Assembly: GCA_900320245.1 (NCBI GenBank)
Contig: ONRP01000007.1
Coordinates: forward strand, 27,765-91,764
DNA: 64,000 nt
Direction of reading: 5' to 3'
DNA from: an uncultured Prevotellaceae bacterium
GTDB lineage: Bacteria; Bacteroidota; Bacteroidia; Bacteroidales; Muribaculaceae
Part shown: positions 61,213-64,000 of the stretch, one piece after another
How the letters are laid out: each line of letters opens with the position of its first letter
Position numbering within the stretch: position 1 is the first letter of the stretch
Made by a program: the position numbers and the translations under genes
The notes under the pieces: generated by a model
Told to the model about the DNA's origin: nothing
Databases searched by the model: none
What the model saw: the letters and a program-made list of their open reading frames with translations, nothing else

Positions 61213-62157
61213 ATGCGAGATATCACCGACATAGTAGATGTGAAGCGCCGCTTCCTGGGCTACCTGACGCTTGAGAAGGGCATGAGCCGCAACACGGCCC
61301 AGGCCTATGGCGACGACGTGGACAAACTCACTCGTTACCTGACCGGGGCCGGTGTGGCCGTTGAGCAAGCCACGACCGATGATCTGGAGCGCTTTGTGTG
61401 CACGCTGCAGGACGTGGGCATCCAGCCGCGTTCCCAGGCGCGCATCATCAGCGGCATCAAGGGGTTTTACAAATTTCTGCGTCTTGAGGGCTATATGGAC
61501 TGCGACCCCACTGAACTGCTGCCAACGCCCAAAATCGGACGTCACCTGCCCGAGGTGCTCACCATTGCCGAAATCGACAGCATGATTGCCGCCATCGACA
61601 TGTCCAAGCCCGAGGGCCAGCGCAACCGTGCCATCATCGAGACGCTCTATGGTTGCGGCCTGCGCGTGAGCGAACTGGTGAGCCTGCGCCTGTCGCAACT
61701 CTTCCTCGAGGAGCGCTATGTCGTTGTCCTGGGCAAGGGCAACAAACAGCGTCTGGTGCCCATCTCACCGGTCGCCATCGAGCAGATTGCGCTCTACCTC
61801 GAGCAGACCCGTTCCCATCAGGTCGCCCAGCGGGGCAGCGAGGATATCCTGTTCCTGAACCGCCGCGGCGCCATGCTCACGCGCCAGATGATTTTCCACA
61901 TCATCAAGCAACTGTGCGAACTGGCAGGCGTGCGCAAGGTCATCAGCCCCCACACCCTGCGCCACAGTTTCGCCACCCACTTGCTCGAGGGCGGCGCCAA
62001 CCTGCGCGCCATCCAGCAGATGCTCGGCCACGAGAGCATCACCACTACCGAGATTTATGTCCACATCGACCGTTCGCGTCTGCGTGACGAGATTCTCGCC
62101 CATCATCCACGCAACACAGTAACACATCAAGAATCACAATCAATATCTAAAGACTGA
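61213..62157 (+). CDS. xerD: XerD-like tyrosine recombinase
   Basis: 314 residues from ATG 61213. N-terminal SAM-like DNA-binding domain (FLGYLTLEKGMSRNTAQAYGDDVDKL), then the catalytic domain with Arg in YGCGLRVSELVSL, Lys in LGKGNKQR, HTLRH, and GHESITTTEIYVHI with the nucleophile Tyr. Length and pattern fit the chromosomal XerC/XerD dimer-resolution recombinase; XerD is more likely, by similarity of length and start. Confidence 0.85.
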   Translation: MRDITDIVDVKRRFLGYLTLEKGMSRNTAQAYGDDVDKLTRYLTGAGVAVEQATTDDLERFVCTLQDVGIQPRSQARIISGIKGFYKFLRLEGYMDCDPTELLPTPKIGRHLPEVLTIAEIDSMIAAIDMSKPEGQRNRAIIETLYGCGLRVSELVSLRLSQLFLEERYVVVLGKGNKQRLVPISPVAIEQIALYLEQTRSHQVAQRGSEDILFLNRRGAMLTRQMIFHIIKQLCELAGVRKVISPHTLRHSFATHLLEGGANLRAIQQMLGHESITTTEIYVHIDRSRLRDEILAHHPRNTVTHQESQSISKD

Positions 62158-62162
62158 AAACG

Positions 62163-63776
62163 ATGAAACGATTATTTTTGCTTGCTTTGACCCTAATGGC
62201 CTTGACGGGAACCGCCCGCGCATGGGTATGGTGGAATTACCCGCCCGATGACCAGTCGGTACAACTCACATCGACCAACTTGCCCATCGTGTGGCTCGAA
62301 GTAGACGGCCAGTACATCGACCGCTATGAACGCATCACCGCCCGCATGAAAATCATCCATAACGGCGATGGTCAAATCAACTATGGCGACACGGTGGCAC
62401 ATCCAGGACAGAACATCGACTACGAGGGTTATGTGGCCCTGCGCTACCGTGGCAGTTCGTCGTTCAGCATGAGCGACAAGAAGCCGTATTCGTTCCGTCC
62501 CCTGGACAAGCCTCTGGAGGAGGGCGGCGTCAAGAAGAAAGTCAATATTCTGGGCATGGGCAAGGACAACAACTGGGCCCTGCTCGCCCCCTATGCCGAC
62601 AAGAGCATGATGCGCGACCTGCTGGCCTTTGAGGTTTCCAGGCCGTGGATGGAGTACACGCCCCAGGGTCGCTACTGCGAACTCTTTCTCGACGGCATCT
62701 ACTATGGTGTGTTCGTACTGACCGAGGTGGTGTCCGACGGCAAGCATCGCCTGAATCTGCCCAACCCGGGCACCGAGGGTGACGAACTCACAGGAGGCTA
62801 CATCATGGAGGTGAACCGTACCGAGGGCGAGGTGACCCACACGTCCAAATATCACCCGCTGAGCAGTACGGGCTCGCCCTACAATAACCAGTACATCCAC
62901 TTCCAGTACAAGTCGCCCGACTACGAAGACATGACCTCGGAACAGATTACCTATATCAAGGGCCGCATCGACCAGATGGAGACCGCCTTGTGGAATTACA
63001 GGCCCACGGGTTCGTCGACCTATAGCGAGTACATCGATGTGGACAACTTCGTCGACTACCAGATAGCCATGGAACTGGGTCATAACGTGGACGCTTACCG
63101 CTTGAGCGGCAAGTTCTTCAAGCGCCGCGACAGCGAGGATGCGCGCTTCAAGATGGTCGTTTGGGACATGAACCTGGCCTACGGCAACGCCGACTACTAC
63201 GATGGCTGGCGCAACGACACGTGGATGTACAAGAACAACAACGTGATGAATGCTGCCGGTGACCCGCAGTTGATACCGTTCTGGTGGTACAAGTTGAACA
63301 CCGATCCCTCCTACACCGCAGCGCTGAAGGCCCGCTGGGCCCAGTACCGCCGCAACAACCTGCGCGAAGACCGCATCATGGCCACCATCGACTCGCTGGC
63401 CACGGTCCTCAACAGCCGTGGTGCCGTGCGCCGCAACTACCAGGCTTGGCCTCGCTGGGGACAGTACGTTTGGCCCAACTACTATGTGGCAACGGGCTTT
63501 GCCGACGAGGTGGCGTGGCTCAAGCAGTGGCTCACCGACCGTATTGCCTGGATGGACGAGCAACTGGGCTTTGACCCCAATGCCAGCATGCGGGGCGACG
63601 TGAACATCGACGGCTCCGTTGACATCAACGACGTGACCGCGCTCATCAACATCTTGCTGACCGGCGCAACCGATGGTGTTGACCTCGAGGCGGCGAACTG
63701 CAACCTCGAAGGCGGCGTCGACATCAACGACGTGACGATACTCATCAATTACCTGCTGAAAGGCTCCTGGCCATAA
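62163..63776 (+). CDS. CotH-family exported protein with C-terminal dockerin repeats
   Basis: 537 residues. Signal peptide (about 1-20, TGTARA), CotH core as in the gene at 36497 (for example LRYRGSSSFSMSDKKPYSFR, DNNWALLAPYADKSMMRDLLA, MVVWDMNLAYGN). From about residue 477 come two dockerin type I repeats, GDVNIDGSVDINDVTALIN and EGGVDINDVTILINYLL. Dockerins normally bind cohesins; in Bacteroidales they may instead act as a calcium-binding tail or T9SS-associated end. It begins 5 bp after xerD. Confidence 0.9.
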   Translation: MKRLFLLALTLMALTGTARAWVWWNYPPDDQSVQLTSTNLPIVWLEVDGQYIDRYERITARMKIIHNGDGQINYGDTVAHPGQNIDYEGYVALRYRGSSSFSMSDKKPYSFRPLDKPLEEGGVKKKVNILGMGKDNNWALLAPYADKSMMRDLLAFEVSRPWMEYTPQGRYCELFLDGIYYGVFVLTEVVSDGKHRLNLPNPGTEGDELTGGYIMEVNRTEGEVTHTSKYHPLSSTGSPYNNQYIHFQYKSPDYEDMTSEQITYIKGRIDQMETALWNYRPTGSSTYSEYIDVDNFVDYQIAMELGHNVDAYRLSGKFFKRRDSEDARFKMVVWDMNLAYGNADYYDGWRNDTWMYKNNNVMNAAGDPQLIPFWWYKLNTDPSYTAALKARWAQYRRNNLREDRIMATIDSLATVLNSRGAVRRNYQAWPRWGQYVWPNYYVATGFADEVAWLKQWLTDRIAWMDEQLGFDPNASMRGDVNIDGSVDINDVTALINILLTGATDGVDLEAANCNLEGGVDINDVTILINYLLKGSWP

Positions 63777-63798
63777 GAATTCATACTGAGGCACAAAA

Positions 63799-63828
63799 AA
63801 CGGGCGACCCAATTGCGGGCCGCCCGTT
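63799..63828. terminator. Bidirectional terminator
   Basis: AACGGGCG (63799-63806) pairs with CGCCCGTT (63821-63828); the minus-strand side is followed by six T, so it is strongest for the gene ending at 63903. Confidence 0.75.
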
Positions 63829-63846
63829 CTATTGTCTGCTAACAGT

Positions 63847-63899
63847 AACTGTTAACTATTATCTATTAACTGTTAACTCTTAACTCTTAACTGTTAACT
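63847..63899 (+). repeat. Heptamer tandem array between convergent genes
   Basis: Seven units of the AACTNTT type: AACTGTT, AACTATT, ATCTATT, AACTGTT, AACTCTT twice, AACTGTT. Not start-linked; it ends 3 nt from the minus-strand stop codon. Confidence 0.85.
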
Positions 63900-63902
63900 G
63901 CC

Positions 63903-64000
63903 TTACTTCATCACCTTAACGGTGCTGGTGGTGCCGTCGGTGTAGGTGGTAACAACGATCGTCAGACCGTTAGCCTCCTGCATCTCCTGACCGGCTACGT
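63903..64000 (-). CDS. C-terminal end of an exported protein (possible sorting tail), partial
   Basis: 32 codons from the right edge to the stop: VAGQEMQEANGLTIVVTTY, then a short Thr/Ser-rich tail ending KVMK. This resembles the final beta strand of the C-terminal sorting-type domains of Bacteroidales exported proteins. The start lies outside the window, so identity is not known. Confidence 0.6.
   Translation of the reverse strand, partial: VAGQEMQEANGLTIVVTTYTDGTTSTVKVMK

Noticed and set aside
62193-63812. Minus-strand open frame of 539 codons opposite the CotH-dockerin gene
   Set aside because: The plus strand encodes a clear signal peptide, CotH blocks and dockerin repeats; the antisense frame has none.

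Overview
The window is a 64 kb piece of a Bacteroidales chromosome, probably Prevotellaceae or Muribaculaceae. I infer this from several things: the Bacteroidetes promoter pattern (TTTG, about 20 bp, TANNTTTG), the absence of Shine-Dalgarno sites, GC-rich coding with AT-rich gaps, PorZ-like type IX secretion proteins, DUF4251 lipoproteins, DUF6056 membrane proteins, CotH proteins with dockerin repeats, and a Bacteroidetes-type LysS with a C-terminal extension. I saw no rRNA, tRNA, CRISPR array or prophage.

Layout. 1-7263: end of the division and cell-wall cluster (ftsW partial, murG, murC, ftsQ, ftsA, ftsZ) plus a YqeY-like gene. 7317-11522: serS, an acyltransferase and lysS. 11783-19635: two PorZ-like genes (the second frameshifted) around an MBOAT acyltransferase, an SGNH partner and a small membrane protein; this looks like a surface-glycan or T9SS attachment locus. 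19747-22104: an exported protein and two DUF4251 lipoproteins. 22182-26710: sbcC and sbcD on the minus strand. 26890-31596: accessory minus-strand genes (WYY-repeat protein, AlkZ-related protein, glycan-binding exported protein, DNPH1-like hydrolase, DUF4143 ATPase with an operator-like repeat array, YdcZ-type transporter). 31662-35020: a glyoxalase-like gene and a compact minus-strand run (small Cys protein, hotdog thioesterase, thioredoxin, TfoX-N protein, beta-carbonic anhydrase, RhuM-Fic). 35052-36497: CotH lipoprotein. 36533-44652: a complete type I restriction-modification operon (hsdM, hsdS, a four-helix-bundle gene, hsdR), then a RAYT transposase whose promoter is a 75-bp near-copy of the hsdM promoter. 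44653-48360: an S24/XRE repressor, M16 peptidase, glycosyltransferase and frr. 48403-53843: two DUF6056 proteins, a glycosyltransferase and another membrane protein. 54285-62157: NamZ-like muramidase, sodium symporter, WYL regulator, two serine hydrolases and xerD. 62163-64000: a CotH-dockerin protein and the 3' end of a minus-strand gene with a probable sorting tail.

Three points stand out. First, intergenic tandem repeats of period 7 (AAC-type heptamers) end 4-6 nt before the start codon of five unrelated genes, in the same orientation; a second class has period 9. Second, the RAYT gene sits between two 75-bp direct repeats, each a promoter with the palindrome AACAATTGTT between its -33 and -7 boxes, and the adjacent S24/XRE gene is a natural candidate regulator. 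Third, a DUF4143 ATPase gene carries three tandem 33-bp quasi-palindromes, the nearest overlapping its -33 box. All functional claims are inferences from sequence read by eye.
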